DNA of 64,000 nucleotides from Hyphococcus sp. (GCA_028284345.1 JANQRY010000003.1:992001-1056000); one strand, 5' to 3'; positions 49,527-58,795 are shown, counted from the first letter of the stretch. Made by a program: numbers and translations. The notes: generated by a model from the sequence alone, not told the origin.

Positions 49527-50192
49527 ATGACGACACTGAATTCCTTCATCATACCCGTGACCCCGTTTGCGCAAAATTGTACCCTCATGTGGAATGAGGC
49601 GAACGCCCGCGGCGCGGTCATTGATCCTGGCGGAGACGTAAGGAAGATCCTTTCTGCCGCGTACGAGAACAAAGTCACAATCGAAAAAGTGCTTATCACT
49701 CACGGTCATATGGACCATGCCGGCGGAGCAGCATCCATAGCAGAACAGCTAAACGTTCCGATCGAAGGTCCCCACAAAGAGGATCTCTTCCTGATCGAGA
49801 AGTTGGAGGAACAAGGCGCCCGCTACGGTCTGGCCGGAGCTAAGGCGTTTGAGCCCAATCGATGGCTGGAAGATGGAGACGAAGTAACGATCGGCGGTCT
49901 GACGGTCAACGTTGTCCATTGCCCCGGCCATACGCCGGGTCACGTTATTTTTCACCATCCTGACTCCAACCTCGCCCAGGTCGGTGATGTTATCTTCCAA
50001 GGATCGGTCGGCCGCTCGGACTTCCCCAGGGGCAATCATGACCAGCTCGTCCATTCCATCCGCGAAAAGCTCTTCCCGCTGGGCGATGACGTGAAGTTTA
50101 TTCCCGGTCATGGCCTTGCCTCCACGTTTGGCTGGGAGCGCAAAACCAACCCCTTCGTCTGCGACTTCATGTTTGAAGAGCAGCAGCAGTAG
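49527..50192 (+). CDS. MBL-fold metallo-hydrolase (glyoxalase II-like, YcbL type)
   Basis: The 221-residue protein has the metallo-beta-lactamase zinc signature THGHMDHAGG (HxHxDH), VVHCPGHTPGHVIFHHPDS with the third His, and KFIPGHGLASTFGWER with the last. Its length and lack of the glyoxalase II C-terminal extension fit the YcbL/GloB2 type, which hydrolyses thioesters such as S-lactoylglutathione. It stands 50 bases past the redox module and may or may not share its promoter. Confidence 0.93.
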   Translation: MTTLNSFIIPVTPFAQNCTLMWNEANARGAVIDPGGDVRKILSAAYENKVTIEKVLITHGHMDHAGGAASIAEQLNVPIEGPHKEDLFLIEKLEEQGARYGLAGAKAFEPNRWLEDGDEVTIGGLTVNVVHCPGHTPGHVIFHHPDSNLAQVGDVIFQGSVGRSDFPRGNHDQLVHSIREKLFPLGDDVKFIPGHGLASTFGWERKTNPFVCDFMFEEQQQ

Positions 50193-50288
50193 CCAAAACG
50201 TTAAGACAAACCAAAGATCGCTGCCCCACCGATTAGATCGCCATTAACTCCAATTTGATAAGTCTCCCAAAAACAGAATTGGGAGGAA

Positions 50289-51341
50289 ATGGTGAAGCAT
50301 TTGGGCGCGATTGCGGTTCTCGCAGCTAGCTTGTTCACACTGGGATGCGCAGAAGAAGAGATCATCCCCCAAAGCGATCCAAACCAATTTCTACGCAGCG
50401 ACATCAGAGGCTTTAAGACAACCCCAGGAATCGCGGTGGGTCCCGCTCACGAACTCCATTGGATCCAGGAAGCGGTTCAAGGCTACACACCCACCGATTT
50501 CAAAGATGTGCCCGCCACCCTCAACATCGTTTCACCCATGATTTCGTGTTACTTTCGCGAACCCGCCGAAGGCGAAAAACTCGCAAAGGTCTATGTCGGC
50601 CGGGGACAAGTCAGAACACCGGTCTTCGCCGCATCCAAACAGACAATTGCCAAGCGCGTCGAGGATTGGATCGAACATTACAAGGTGCGCGGCAATCGCG
50701 TGACCTCTCGCGCCAGTGTCAACAGCGACAGCATGAAGCTGGTGGATGTGATCGTCACCGACACGTCGGCGCCGCTTTACCTCGTCCTGCAAGCTGAGAC
50801 CGGCAACACACTCTGGAACTTGAACCTCACCGAAGGCGTCGAGCTGGCCCACGTCGCCGTCATCGGTCAAGGCGCAACAGGCGTTGCAAATATTGACGAG
50901 AGCATCCCGATTGAGTTCATGAACAATCAAGCCGCAGACGAATGCGGTGTTATTCCCGTTCGCAAACCCGCCGATCACTGGCTCTTTGTCCAGCGCGCAA
51001 AGGCCGACAAAAGCTCCGTCTACAAAGACGCGATGAAGAAAAACAAAGAAATGTACAAGAAGTACGCCACCTGGTTCGAGCGCAGCTTCAACGTTCCAAG
51101 CGAAAAGTCCGTCATTGGATTAAATGAAGCGAGCCACTTCATCGTCGGACCTCTTCCCGAAACGATGGGCGCCCGCGTGACCTACAAACCGCTCAAAGAC
51201 GCCCACGTGAAGATCGCGTCCGAGACATTTATCATCGCCACCAACAAAGCCACCTATGTCAAAGAGCACGACGCTCTGATCAGCGGCCATGTGATGAAAC
51301 TTGTTGGCGGCGACTTATCGACTCTGTCCACGGACTCATAG
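50289..51341 (+). CDS. Lipoprotein of unknown function
   Basis: The 350-residue protein has a lipoprotein signal with lipobox LGC (Cys20) followed by AEEEI, so it is likely an outer-membrane-directed lipoprotein. The body is soluble; I see no known motif. GGAGGAA precedes the ATG. It overlaps nothing and ends 3 bases before the next gene. The pair (this and 51345-52115) is probably an operon of envelope proteins. Confidence 0.75.
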   Translation: MVKHLGAIAVLAASLFTLGCAEEEIIPQSDPNQFLRSDIRGFKTTPGIAVGPAHELHWIQEAVQGYTPTDFKDVPATLNIVSPMISCYFREPAEGEKLAKVYVGRGQVRTPVFAASKQTIAKRVEDWIEHYKVRGNRVTSRASVNSDSMKLVDVIVTDTSAPLYLVLQAETGNTLWNLNLTEGVELAHVAVIGQGATGVANIDESIPIEFMNNQAADECGVIPVRKPADHWLFVQRAKADKSSVYKDAMKKNKEMYKKYATWFERSFNVPSEKSVIGLNEASHFIVGPLPETMGARVTYKPLKDAHVKIASETFIIATNKATYVKEHDALISGHVMKLVGGDLSTLSTDS

Positions 51342-51344
51342 AAT

Positions 51345-52115
51345 ATGCGCGGCAACCCGCTAAAGATCTTCTTTGCGGTCTTTATCGGCCTGCCCATTGT
51401 CGCAACAGTAATCCTCCAATTGTTCGGTACCGTGATGATGGTGTCTGTGGCCCATCAAGTGCAGAGCGGTGGAAGCGACGCGGATCGCCCCGTCAAATCC
51501 AAATACAAAGTTGACAATGTCCAAGGCGACCGCTCTTTGAGAGCCGGCTTCAAAGCCCTCTCAAACGTAAGCGCGTTATCAGAAGATCGCCAAGTCTCCG
51601 TATCCACACAAGTGGCCCTCAAAGATCTACTTGATCCCGGCGAGGCCAAGCCCGATCCCGATTTCGCCCACGTCTTTGTCAAAGCGCGTGCACCTCGTCT
51701 TGCCAAAGAGGAATGCGCCCGGCTGAGAAAAACATTAGCTTCGGAATGCGTTGTGGAGCGGGCAACAGCCGGCAAAGCCTATGACGGCCTATACCGGGTA
51801 AGCATGACCCTCAACTTCATCCAAAGGGACAGCTTCGGCGAAGTGGAGCAAGCCGATACGCACTCCTATCATGAGATTCGGGAACGTCTTCCCATCAGTG
51901 GGCGAACGATAAAAGCAATGCCCGCATCTGCCGGAAAGAAACGCGAGGCGCTGTACGCGGAAGCGGCCCGCCTCTGCAGCAAGCTTCGAGCCTCGGAAGG
52001 CAACTGCGCAATCTATCATGTGCAGGTGAGTGAACGCGCGGACCGCAAGTCGAGCGCCGTGGAACTATCCGGCCACGTGCGCCTTTCCTTCCTTCAAAAA
52101 AGCGCTGGATTCTAG
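51345..52115 (+). CDS. Hypothetical envelope protein with N-terminal membrane anchor
   Basis: The 256-residue protein has a hydrophobic helix at about 6-34 (IFFAVFIGLPIVATVILQLF) and an otherwise soluble domain with a few Cys (EECARLRKTLASECVV, CSKLRASEGNCAIYH). It is not a family I recognise. It starts 3 bases after the lipoprotein gene, so it is probably co-transcribed and may act with it. Confidence 0.7.
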   Translation: MRGNPLKIFFAVFIGLPIVATVILQLFGTVMMVSVAHQVQSGGSDADRPVKSKYKVDNVQGDRSLRAGFKALSNVSALSEDRQVSVSTQVALKDLLDPGEAKPDPDFAHVFVKARAPRLAKEECARLRKTLASECVVERATAGKAYDGLYRVSMTLNFIQRDSFGEVEQADTHSYHEIRERLPISGRTIKAMPASAGKKREALYAEAARLCSKLRASEGNCAIYHVQVSERADRKSSAVELSGHVRLSFLQKSAGF

Positions 52116-52142
52116 TTAGGGATCACATCAAAAACCACGTCA

Positions 52143-52229
52143 TTTCCCCGGCAAGCTTTCCGCGGGAAAGCGCAGACCGGGGAACCAAAGATCATGGATC
52201 CCCGCGCTCACTTCGCTCGGCGGGGAAAT
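52143..52229. repeat. Dispersed palindromic repeat pair
   Basis: TTTCCCCGG..CCGGGGAACCA (52143-52185) is followed by GGATCCCCGC..GCGGGGAA (52196-52229). Both are GC-rich inverted repeats with a shared CCCCG/CGGGG core. The same core recurs at 52789, 52967, 55803 and 58656. These are typical of dispersed noncoding repeats in alphaproteobacteria. Confidence 0.6.
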
Positions 52230-52320
52230 AACCAGTCGTATCGACTCACGACCATAATTCTGGAACCCCACTCGCACGCCCCCTATAATTCCTCCCACGC
52301 GCATCTGCTGGGAGGACAAA

Positions 52321-52770
52321 ATGGATCACGCTGCAATCTATCAATACATAAACATGGGCGTCATGCCCGCATGGCTTTTGCTGGCTCTGGCACCGAGATG
52401 GTCTCTGACGAGGGCGCTCGTGCACAGTGGTCTTTATCCCATCGTTTACGGTTTGCTCTATGTTGGCTTTCTCGGCGCCGCGTTTTCGTCCAATGCGGCC
52501 GCTGGCGGGGATATGTCCACACTGGACGGTGTTATGACTCTGTTTGACAATCCAGTAGGCGTTTTGGGCGCTTGGAGCCACTACCTCGTCTTTGACCTCT
52601 TCGTCGGGGCGTGGATCGGACGCGACGCGCTTCGTCAAGGCGTCTCGCACTGGATCGTTGTGCCGAGCCTCGTCTTCACACTGATGGCCGGGCCCCTCGG
52701 TCTGCTGATCTATCTCATCGCCCGCATGGCCACCGGCAAAGGCGGGTTTGGTTTGGGGGAGACGAGTTAG
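52321..52770 (+). CDS. ABA4-like (DUF4281) membrane protein
   Basis: The 149-residue protein has four hydrophobic helices and the ABA4/DUF4281 pattern: MPAWLLLALAPRWSLTRAL, then DGVMTLFDNPVGVLGAWSHY and LVFDLFVGAWIGRDALRQGV, then GPLGLLIYLIARM. In plants ABA4 is needed for neoxanthin formation; bacterial members have no proven role, though carotenoid or lipid modification has been suggested. GGGAGG lies just before the ATG. Confidence 0.85.
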   Translation: MDHAAIYQYINMGVMPAWLLLALAPRWSLTRALVHSGLYPIVYGLLYVGFLGAAFSSNAAAGGDMSTLDGVMTLFDNPVGVLGAWSHYLVFDLFVGAWIGRDALRQGVSHWIVVPSLVFTLMAGPLGLLIYLIARMATGKGGFGLGETS

Positions 52771-52788
52771 AAGACTTCGATTGTAAAG

Positions 52789-52930
52789 GTGTCATCCCCG
52801 CCAAGGCGGTTAAGGAACGTGTGTTGTGACCTTAGATAACGAACACTCGTCCTTTCCCCCGCCAGCGGACGAAGTCCGCGCAGAACGGGGACCCAGAGAA
52901 CGGTAGATCCTTGCTTAAAGCGGGGATATG
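52789..52930. repeat. Dispersed palindromic repeat copy
   Basis: TCATCCCCGCC starts the block and AGCGGGGATATGACA ends it, with an internal CCGC/GCGG and ACGGGGACCCAG. The layout (TCATCCCCG...CGGGGACCCAG...CGGGGAT-TGA) fits the intergenic repeats of this genome. It fills much of the 310-base gap between the ABA4-like and acyl-CoA ligase genes. Nothing coding is evident there. Confidence 0.5.
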
Positions 52931-52966
52931 ACAGATTAACGGACTCTCACATCATCATGATCTTCA

Positions 52967-53052
52967 TTCCCCCAGCCGCACTTCAGCGCGTGACCCAAGA
53001 CCCAGAAGAATATCGCCCCCCGCCCAGCACTCGCTCGCTTGGCGGGGGAATG
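52967..53052. repeat. Dispersed palindromic repeat copy
   Basis: CATTCCCCCAGCC...GACCCAAGACCCAG...GGCGGGGGAATGATG forms a long inverted repeat ending in CATTCCCCC/GGGGGAATG. It is a further copy of the same type, just before the acyl-CoA ligase end. Confidence 0.5.
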
Positions 53053-53080
53053 ATGCACAGCGATGGTGGAGAAGTCGTTC

Positions 53081-54706
53081 CTACCCCGCCAAATCCGTTG
53101 CCGTCGCCTTCGCCCATTTATAGTCGGCTTTGCCATTAGGCGCCCGCTTGACTTGGTCGACGAACAGAACGGTCCGGGGTAATTTGTAGCCGGACAAGTG
53201 TGATTTTGAAAACTCAATCAGGTCCTCTTCGCCAACGGACATACCCTTGCGGTGACAGGCCACAGCCACCACCCGTTCGCCGAACCGTTCATCCGGCACA
53301 CCAACGACAAGGCAATCGTCTACGGCATCATGCCGCTTGAGTGCTTCTTCCACCTCTTCAGGGAAGACCTTCTCGCCGCCCGTATTGATACAAACGGAGC
53401 CGCGACCCAGGAGCACAATTGTGCCGTCCGCCTCGATCTTGGCGTAATCGCCGGGGAAACTGTACCGAACGCCTTCGACTTCGCGGAACGTTTCCGCCGT
53501 CTTCTTTTCATCTTTGTAGTAACCAATGGGAATGTTCCCGGTTGTGGCGACCTTGCCGATATCCTCCGAACCCGGCTCAACAAAACGGCCGTCGTCCGTA
53601 ATCACCTTGACGTTCTCGCCAAGCTCGAACTTCGCCGTATCCGGTTTCATCTCGCGCGACGTCACCGACATGCCCATACTGCCTTCGGTGGACCCGAACG
53701 CATCCAGCAGCATCATATTCCCATACTCTAATAGTCCCTCTTTGACCTCCTTGGTCCACATGACACCAGAGGACACCATCATCTGCACGGAGGAAATATC
53801 GTAAGGCTTGCCTTCGGCCGTTGCCGACTCCAGCGCCCTCAACAGGGGACGCGCAAACGCATCCCCAACAATCGTCATTTCCGTGACCTTCTCACGCTCG
53901 GCTAGCTGCCAGACTTCGTGGGGATCGAAATGGGTGTTGGGATTGGTAACGACCGTTCCGCCCAAGAAGCTCGGGGCAAGCGTTCCCACCCACATGCCGG
54001 TTCCGTGCATGAGCGGACAGCACACAAGCGACGTGGGCGCCGCGTTGGCTGCAACCATTTTCTTGACGGCCTCGGCCGTCGCCTCCACCGTGGTCGGCGG
54101 ATCGATCCCGCGCACGCCATACCCCAGGAGAAGCGCGCTGGAATGGGCCTGGTGTTCGTACATCACGCCCTTTGGCATGCCGGTGGTCCCGCCGGTGTAG
54201 AGCATGTAGATGTCCGTACCCGGACGGGAGATGCGCGGCGCCGGGTCAAAAGAGCGGATCAGATCTTCAAAATCGGCGGCCCCTTCCAAATTTCCATCGC
54301 TTCCATCGGATACCTGCACGAACAGTTTAATGTTCGGCAACCGATCTTTGATCGCCGCCACGCGGTCTGCATATTGACGATGAAAGAACAAAGCTTCGCA
54401 ATCGCTGTTATCCAGAAGATAGACAAGCTCATCTTCCAAATAACGATAATTCACATTGATTGGGATAAACCGGCCCTTAAAGGCGCCGTGATGAGCCTCG
54501 ATATATTCCGAGCAGTTTGTAAGATAAAGACCAACTTTGGATCCCGGTTCGAGGCCCGCATCCATCAGCGCTGAACAGACGCGCGCGGCACGATCATCCA
54601 CCTCCGCCCATGTGCGTTTTGAAGTCCCATGAATGGTCAACGTCCGGTCCGGAATGGCATCCGAAATCGCTTCCCACATATTGGCGTAGTGAAAGTCCAC
54701 CAGCAT
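53081..54706 (-). CDS. Acyl-CoA synthetase (AMP-dependent ligase)
   Basis: The ATG at 54706 begins MLVDFHYANMWEAISDAIPD; a GTG two codons later has the better distance (7 bases) to AGGAGG. The 541-residue enzyme has the AMP-binding P-loop YTGGTTGMPKGV, the segment LLDAFGSTEGSMG (A5-like YGxTE region), and FPGDYAKIEADGTIVLLGR then GKADYKWAK with the catalytic Lys. It activates a carboxylic acid, probably a fatty acid, with ATP and CoA. Relatives are long- or medium-chain ligases; chain length not shown. Confidence 0.94.
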   Translation of the reverse strand: MLVDFHYANMWEAISDAIPDRTLTIHGTSKRTWAEVDDRAARVCSALMDAGLEPGSKVGLYLTNCSEYIEAHHGAFKGRFIPINVNYRYLEDELVYLLDNSDCEALFFHRQYADRVAAIKDRLPNIKLFVQVSDGSDGNLEGAADFEDLIRSFDPAPRISRPGTDIYMLYTGGTTGMPKGVMYEHQAHSSALLLGYGVRGIDPPTTVEATAEAVKKMVAANAAPTSLVCCPLMHGTGMWVGTLAPSFLGGTVVTNPNTHFDPHEVWQLAEREKVTEMTIVGDAFARPLLRALESATAEGKPYDISSVQMMVSSGVMWTKEVKEGLLEYGNMMLLDAFGSTEGSMGMSVTSREMKPDTAKFELGENVKVITDDGRFVEPGSEDIGKVATTGNIPIGYYKDEKKTAETFREVEGVRYSFPGDYAKIEADGTIVLLGRGSVCINTGGEKVFPEEVEEALKRHDAVDDCLVVGVPDERFGERVVAVACHRKGMSVGEEDLIEFSKSHLSGYKLPRTVLFVDQVKRAPNGKADYKWAKATATDLAG

Positions 54707-54807
54707 TCCTCCTGAGTTTTGATCTTGGTCTGGGATTATTGTATCCACACCCTCACAAGGTTCAATCAAAACACGCGTGAGCATTTACATAAAACGGGAG
54801 AGACACG

Positions 54808-55794
54808 ATGAAATATGTCCGGCTTGGCACAACGGGAATGCGGGTCTCTCAATTATGCCTAGGATGCATGACCTACGGCAGCAAGAAATGGCGAGACTGG
54901 GTTCTCGAAGAACAAGAATCCCGGCCATTCTACGAGAGGGCACTTGAGGCCGGCATCAACTTCTTTGACACAGCGGACGTGTACTCCAACGGTGTCAGCG
55001 AAGAGATCTTGGGGCGCGCTCTCAAAGACCTGATCCCTGACCGCGAAGATGTCGTCATCGCCACTAAGTGTTTTGGCGGCACCCACGACAATGCCCTCAA
55101 CCGCCACGGGTTGTCCCGCAAGCACATTTTTGACGCCTGCGACCGGTCGTTGAAGCGCCTGGGTGTCGACTATATCGACCTCTATCAAATTCATCGGTTC
55201 GATTACAAAACGCCCATGGAAGAAACCCTCGAGGCGCTCAACGATCTCGTACGCACCGGCAAGGTCCGCTATATAGGCGCCTCGTCGATGCACTCTTGGC
55301 AATTCGCCAAATATCTATATCTCGCCGACAAGCATGGCTGGACACGCTTCGTCAGCATGCAGAACCATTACAATCTCATCTACCGAGAAGAAGAACGCGA
55401 GATGATCCCGTTGTGCAAGGAAGAAGGCGTCGGCCTTATTCCTTGGAGCCCGTTGGCCAGAGGTTTCTTGGCCGGGAACCGGAAACGCGACGAGGACCCG
55501 GCAACGGCTCGGGCAAAATCCGACGAGTTTGCCCACCGCATGTATACCCGCGAAAACGACTTTGAAATCGCGGATCGCAATGTGGAGGTCGCGAATGAGC
55601 TAGGCGTCAAGCCTATTCAAACGGCACTTGCTTGGGTTCTGTCGAAACCGGAAGTGACATCGCCCATCATCGGTGCCAGCAAGCTCACCCACTTCGACGA
55701 TCTCATCGAAGCTTGCAAGATCGAGCTTTCTGAAGACCATGTAAAGAAACTCGAAGAGCCTTACCAACCTCATCCTGTGCTGGGTCACGTGTAG
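54808..55794 (+). CDS. Aldo/keto reductase
   Basis: The 328-residue enzyme starts MKYVRLGTTGMRVSQLCLGC and keeps the catalytic tetrad: Asp and Tyr in FFDTADVYSNG, Lys in VVIATKCFGG, and His in IDLYQIHRFD. NADPH binding is seen in SPIIGASKLTHFDDL. It belongs to the YajO/Gfo-like AKR group that reduces aldehydes and ketones. It is divergent from the acyl-CoA ligase with 101 bases between start codons; a shared regulatory region is likely. Confidence 0.95.
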   Translation: MKYVRLGTTGMRVSQLCLGCMTYGSKKWRDWVLEEQESRPFYERALEAGINFFDTADVYSNGVSEEILGRALKDLIPDREDVVIATKCFGGTHDNALNRHGLSRKHIFDACDRSLKRLGVDYIDLYQIHRFDYKTPMEETLEALNDLVRTGKVRYIGASSMHSWQFAKYLYLADKHGWTRFVSMQNHYNLIYREEEREMIPLCKEEGVGLIPWSPLARGFLAGNRKRDEDPATARAKSDEFAHRMYTRENDFEIADRNVEVANELGVKPIQTALAWVLSKPEVTSPIIGASKLTHFDDLIEACKIELSEDHVKKLEEPYQPHPVLGHV

Positions 55795-55802
55795 ATCAAA
55801 GT

Positions 55803-55845
55803 TCATTTCCCCGGCCGCGCGCCAGCGCGTGACCGGGGACCCAGG
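55803..55845. repeat. Dispersed palindromic repeat copy
   Basis: CATTTCCCCGGCCGCG...CGCGTGACCGGGGACCCAGG forms an inverted repeat in the gap between the AKR and acyl-CoA dehydrogenase ends. It matches the element at 52143 (ATTTCCCCGG...CCGGGGA.CCA). Confidence 0.6.
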
Positions 55846-55859
55846 AACAACGATGCTCC

Positions 55860-57095
55860 CTACAGCAAATCGCCGCCGGCCGCAGACGCGGTCGTTCCAT
55901 GCGCCTTGAACGCCTTGATCACATTTCGGCCGGTCGTCCAGCGATGCACTTCGTCCGGACCATCGACGAGTCGTTGTGAACGAATGTGCGTATACCAAGC
56001 AGCAAGAGGGGTATCCTGACTATAACCGAGCGCGCCGTGCAATTGGATGGCGGTATCCACCACCTTGTGCACCATATTGGCAAGGAACACCTTGGCGATC
56101 CCGTTTTCTTGCCTCAGATCCATGCCCTTCTCCGCTTTGTACGCGATATGGAGAAGCATGAGCCGGGCAATATAAAGCTCGCTCGCACAGTCCGCCAACA
56201 TGAACTGCACGCCTTGGCGCTCCTCCAGCTTCTTGCCGAAGGTGGTCCGCTCCGTCACATGGGCCGTTGCCATGTCGAGCGCCCGTTGCGCCATCGCCAC
56301 ATTATGCATGCCGTGACGCAATCGTCCGTATGCCAACCGATGCTGACCCATATTGAAACCATTGCCTTCGCCGCCAAGCAGATTCTCCGCCGGCACCTTC
56401 AAGTCTTTGATCTCAATCTCCGCATGTCCACCCCCTAGAATATCCGACAGCGGACCATGGACAGCCATCGTCTTGATATTGCGTTTGATCTTGTAGCCAT
56501 CGTTCGGCAGTTCGACGATAAAAGTCGAGAACTGTTGATGACGCGGCGCATCCGGATCCGTCTTCGCCATAATGACGGCAATGTCCGCCACGCTGGCGGC
56601 GCTGGAAAACCACTTCTCTCCGTTCAGGATGTAGTTCTCGTTCCCGTCTTTCTCAGCCTTCGTTTGCATACCCGTCGCATCGGCGCCGGCCGCTTTTTCG
56701 GTCATCGAATAACAAATACGTTTCTCGCCATTCAGCAGCGGTTTGAGGAATTTCTCTTTCTGGTAATCCGTTCCATGAGCAAGAAGCGTAAGCATGGTCG
56801 CATCATCCGGCCCCTGGGTGTTGAGCGACAGAGCGCCCAAATAACTCTGCCCAAGCTCCATCTGCACGAGCGCATTTGCCAGCGGTCCCAATCCCATACC
56901 CCCATGTTCGGGCGGAATAAACGGACACCACAGGCCTTGTTCGCGTGCCTTCGTACGCAGTTCGCCCAACACATCCTCGTACTTTTCCCCATCGAGCAAA
57001 CGCTGCTCCGCGGGAACACATTCATCCTGCACCCAGGCGCGGACTTTTTCGCGCACGGCCTTCGCCTCTTCTGGGATTTCAAAATCGATTGCCAT
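55860..57095 (-). CDS. Acyl-CoA dehydrogenase family protein
   Basis: The start MAIDFEIPEEAKAVREKV follows GGAGGAACAGGA; the frame is open ten codons further. The 411-residue flavoprotein has ICYSMTEKAAGADATGMQT, YILNGEKWFSSAAS, and the C-terminal LHGALGYSQDTPLAAWYTHIRSQRLVDGPDEVH in part. It resembles ACAD10/11-like enzymes that act on 4-hydroxy or branched acyl-CoAs. It passes electrons to ETF (84-1774). It is divergent from the SDR gene. Confidence 0.95.
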   Translation of the reverse strand: MAIDFEIPEEAKAVREKVRAWVQDECVPAEQRLLDGEKYEDVLGELRTKAREQGLWCPFIPPEHGGMGLGPLANALVQMELGQSYLGALSLNTQGPDDATMLTLLAHGTDYQKEKFLKPLLNGEKRICYSMTEKAAGADATGMQTKAEKDGNENYILNGEKWFSSAASVADIAVIMAKTDPDAPRHQQFSTFIVELPNDGYKIKRNIKTMAVHGPLSDILGGGHAEIEIKDLKVPAENLLGGEGNGFNMGQHRLAYGRLRHGMHNVAMAQRALDMATAHVTERTTFGKKLEERQGVQFMLADCASELYIARLMLLHIAYKAEKGMDLRQENGIAKVFLANMVHKVVDTAIQLHGALGYSQDTPLAAWYTHIRSQRLVDGPDEVHRWTTGRNVIKAFKAHGTTASAAGGDLL

Positions 57096-57236
57096 TCCTG
57101 TTCCTCCTTGAATGCGTGTTCCCATTCACTGTCGCGCAATTAAACAGGCCATGCAAATATCCTCTCCCACGTTGCATAGACCCGGCATCCATTGTCCTGC
57201 TAAGCGTTGTGCATCGCCCCTAGAGAGGAAAATCCT

Positions 57237-58082
57237 ATGAAAGATTTGGAAGGAAAGGTTGCCTTTGTTACCGGCGCAGCTTCGGGTATTGGCCTCGGCA
57301 TCGCCACATCTCTCGCTCAAGCGGGCGTCAAGGTGATGATGTGCGACATTGAACAGGAAGCCCTCGACAAAGCCGTCGGAGAACTCCAAACAACCAATGC
57401 AGATGTGGAAGGCGTGATCGCCGACATCGCTCTCAAAGATCAAATCCAGTCTGCTGCCGATCGAACCATCGCCAGGTTCGGCAATGTGCACATTCTCGTC
57501 AACAATGCCGGCGTCGGGGGCGGAGGCAGCTATGACCAATGGTCTGACGAGGCCTGGCGTTGGACCTTGGACGTCAATCTCATGGGCGTGATTTGGGGCA
57601 TCGAGATTTTCGGACCTCTTCTGGAATCTCACGGCGAAGGCGGCCACATCGTATCGACAGCTTCAATCGCTGGATTGATTTCGTTCTCGGGCGCTCCTTA
57701 CAATGTGTCCAAATACGGCGTGGTCGCCCTATCCGAAGGACTGCGACCCGAACTCGCGCCTCGGGGGATAGGTGTGTCCGTCCTCTGCCCCGGTTTCATC
57801 CGTACAAATATTGTGGAGTCTGCCCGAAACCGCCCGGATCGATATGCCGATGCCACATCCAGCGACTTCCTCTCGGCGGAATCCGAAACAATCAAAGTCG
57901 CCAGAGAGCGAATCGCGAACGGCATCGACCCCGCCTATGTGGGAGACCTGGTCCGCGAAGGGATTGAAAAGAACTGGGACTACATCTTTACCGATGCCGA
58001 GTTCGAACCCATTATCGAAGCAAGGTTTGCGTCCATAAAAGCCGGCTTCGATCGGATCCGGGATCGCACCCCCACTCGGTAG
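57237..58082 (+). CDS. SDR family oxidoreductase
   Basis: Start MKDLEGKVAFVTGAASGIG follows GAGAGGAAAA. The 281-residue enzyme has TGAASGIGLG (NAD(P)-binding TGxxxGxG), LVNNAGVGGGG, the catalytic Ser in STASIAGLISF, and YNVSKYGV with the YxxxK pair. It oxidises or reduces an alcohol/ketone; the substrate is unknown. It diverges from the acyl-CoA dehydrogenase gene across 141 bases. Confidence 0.95.
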   Translation: MKDLEGKVAFVTGAASGIGLGIATSLAQAGVKVMMCDIEQEALDKAVGELQTTNADVEGVIADIALKDQIQSAADRTIARFGNVHILVNNAGVGGGGSYDQWSDEAWRWTLDVNLMGVIWGIEIFGPLLESHGEGGHIVSTASIAGLISFSGAPYNVSKYGVVALSEGLRPELAPRGIGVSVLCPGFIRTNIVESARNRPDRYADATSSDFLSAESETIKVARERIANGIDPAYVGDLVREGIEKNWDYIFTDAEFEPIIEARFASIKAGFDRIRDRTPTR

Positions 58083-58179
58083 CAACCAAAGCTTGGCTGA
58101 GCCTCTTCTAAAGTCGCCACCGTTAACCATCCGCAACCGGAAGATGTTTCATGGAACTTGCATAACCCCTTTCAAACAC

Positions 58180-58205
58180 GGAACGATAAAAGTTTGAACA
58201 CGGTT
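58180..58205 (+). promoter_or_regulatory. EcfG-type general stress promoter candidate
   Basis: GGAAC (58180-58184) and GGTT (58202-58205) are 17 bases apart. This is near the alphaproteobacterial EcfG consensus GGAAC-N16/17-CGTT, with the -10 altered at its first base. It stands 20 bases upstream of the small secreted gene at 58225. The EcfG factor itself is not in the window. Confidence 0.4.
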
Positions 58206-58224
58206 AATTTTGAAGGAACGCTCC

Positions 58225-58635
58225 ATGAAAATCAAAGGAATGCTGTCTGTTTTTGTGGTTACCACCAGCATCGTCGCAAGTTCCGCGTGGGCTCGCGACG
58301 AGAATCCGATGTATCGTTTTGGGGACGTCGTCGGCCGGTACAAAGCATTTGCGGCCGCCTGCGGCGGACCGTCCGCTGATGTGATTGAAGCCGAAGCGAT
58401 CCAGCAAGCCCACAACCTTTATTCCAGTCATTCAAAGGTCTCCAAGCAATTCCGCAAGGATATCGAGCGTGGCTACCGGACCGGCAAGCGTAAATTGGCC
58501 GCCGCCGGCGCTGAAGAAGCCTGCGATCGCTTTTGGCCGTCGGCCCGAGCAACCTACAATCGCGCTATGGGCCGACGGCAAGACACGGCGCCCGCCCACG
58601 TGACTCCAACGAACGACATTCGTCCCCTCAAGTAG
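58225..58635 (+). CDS. Small secreted hypothetical protein
   Basis: The ATG at 58225 (MKIKGMLSVFVVTTSIVASS) follows GAAGGAACG; a TTG at 58210 is in frame too. The 136-residue protein has a signal peptide ending SSAWA and a mature part with two Cys (FAAACGGPSADVIEAEA, EEACDRFWPSARATYN) and many basic residues. Family not recognised. A possible general-stress promoter is directly upstream. Confidence 0.65.
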   Translation: MKIKGMLSVFVVTTSIVASSAWARDENPMYRFGDVVGRYKAFAAACGGPSADVIEAEAIQQAHNLYSSHSKVSKQFRKDIERGYRTGKRKLAAAGAEEACDRFWPSARATYNRAMGRRQDTAPAHVTPTNDIRPLK

Positions 58636-58655
58636 GGCCAACAGTTCAACTTGAA

Positions 58656-58700
58656 GCTCCCCGGCGCGCGCTGGGGAGCAAAACCGGCGTTGTGCCTAGG
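58656..58700. repeat. Dispersed palindromic repeat copy
   Basis: GAAGCTCCCCGGCGCGCGCTGGGGAGC forms an inverted repeat (GCTCCCC/GGGGAGC) just after the small secreted gene. Its CCCCGG core resembles the copies at 52143 and 55803. It may also help end the transcript. Confidence 0.45.
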
Positions 58701-58795
58701 TATCGCCGGATCCCTCGCTCTCACATTCTGAAATCTTGCTGACCCTCCGACGATTGGCTATTTAAGACGCCAGGAAACGCCGGAGGAACAAAGCC

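Noticed and set aside
58153-58178. A first GGAAC at 58153 as a general-stress promoter
   Set aside because: No GTT follows at 16-17 bases; only the second GGAAC has a plausible -10.
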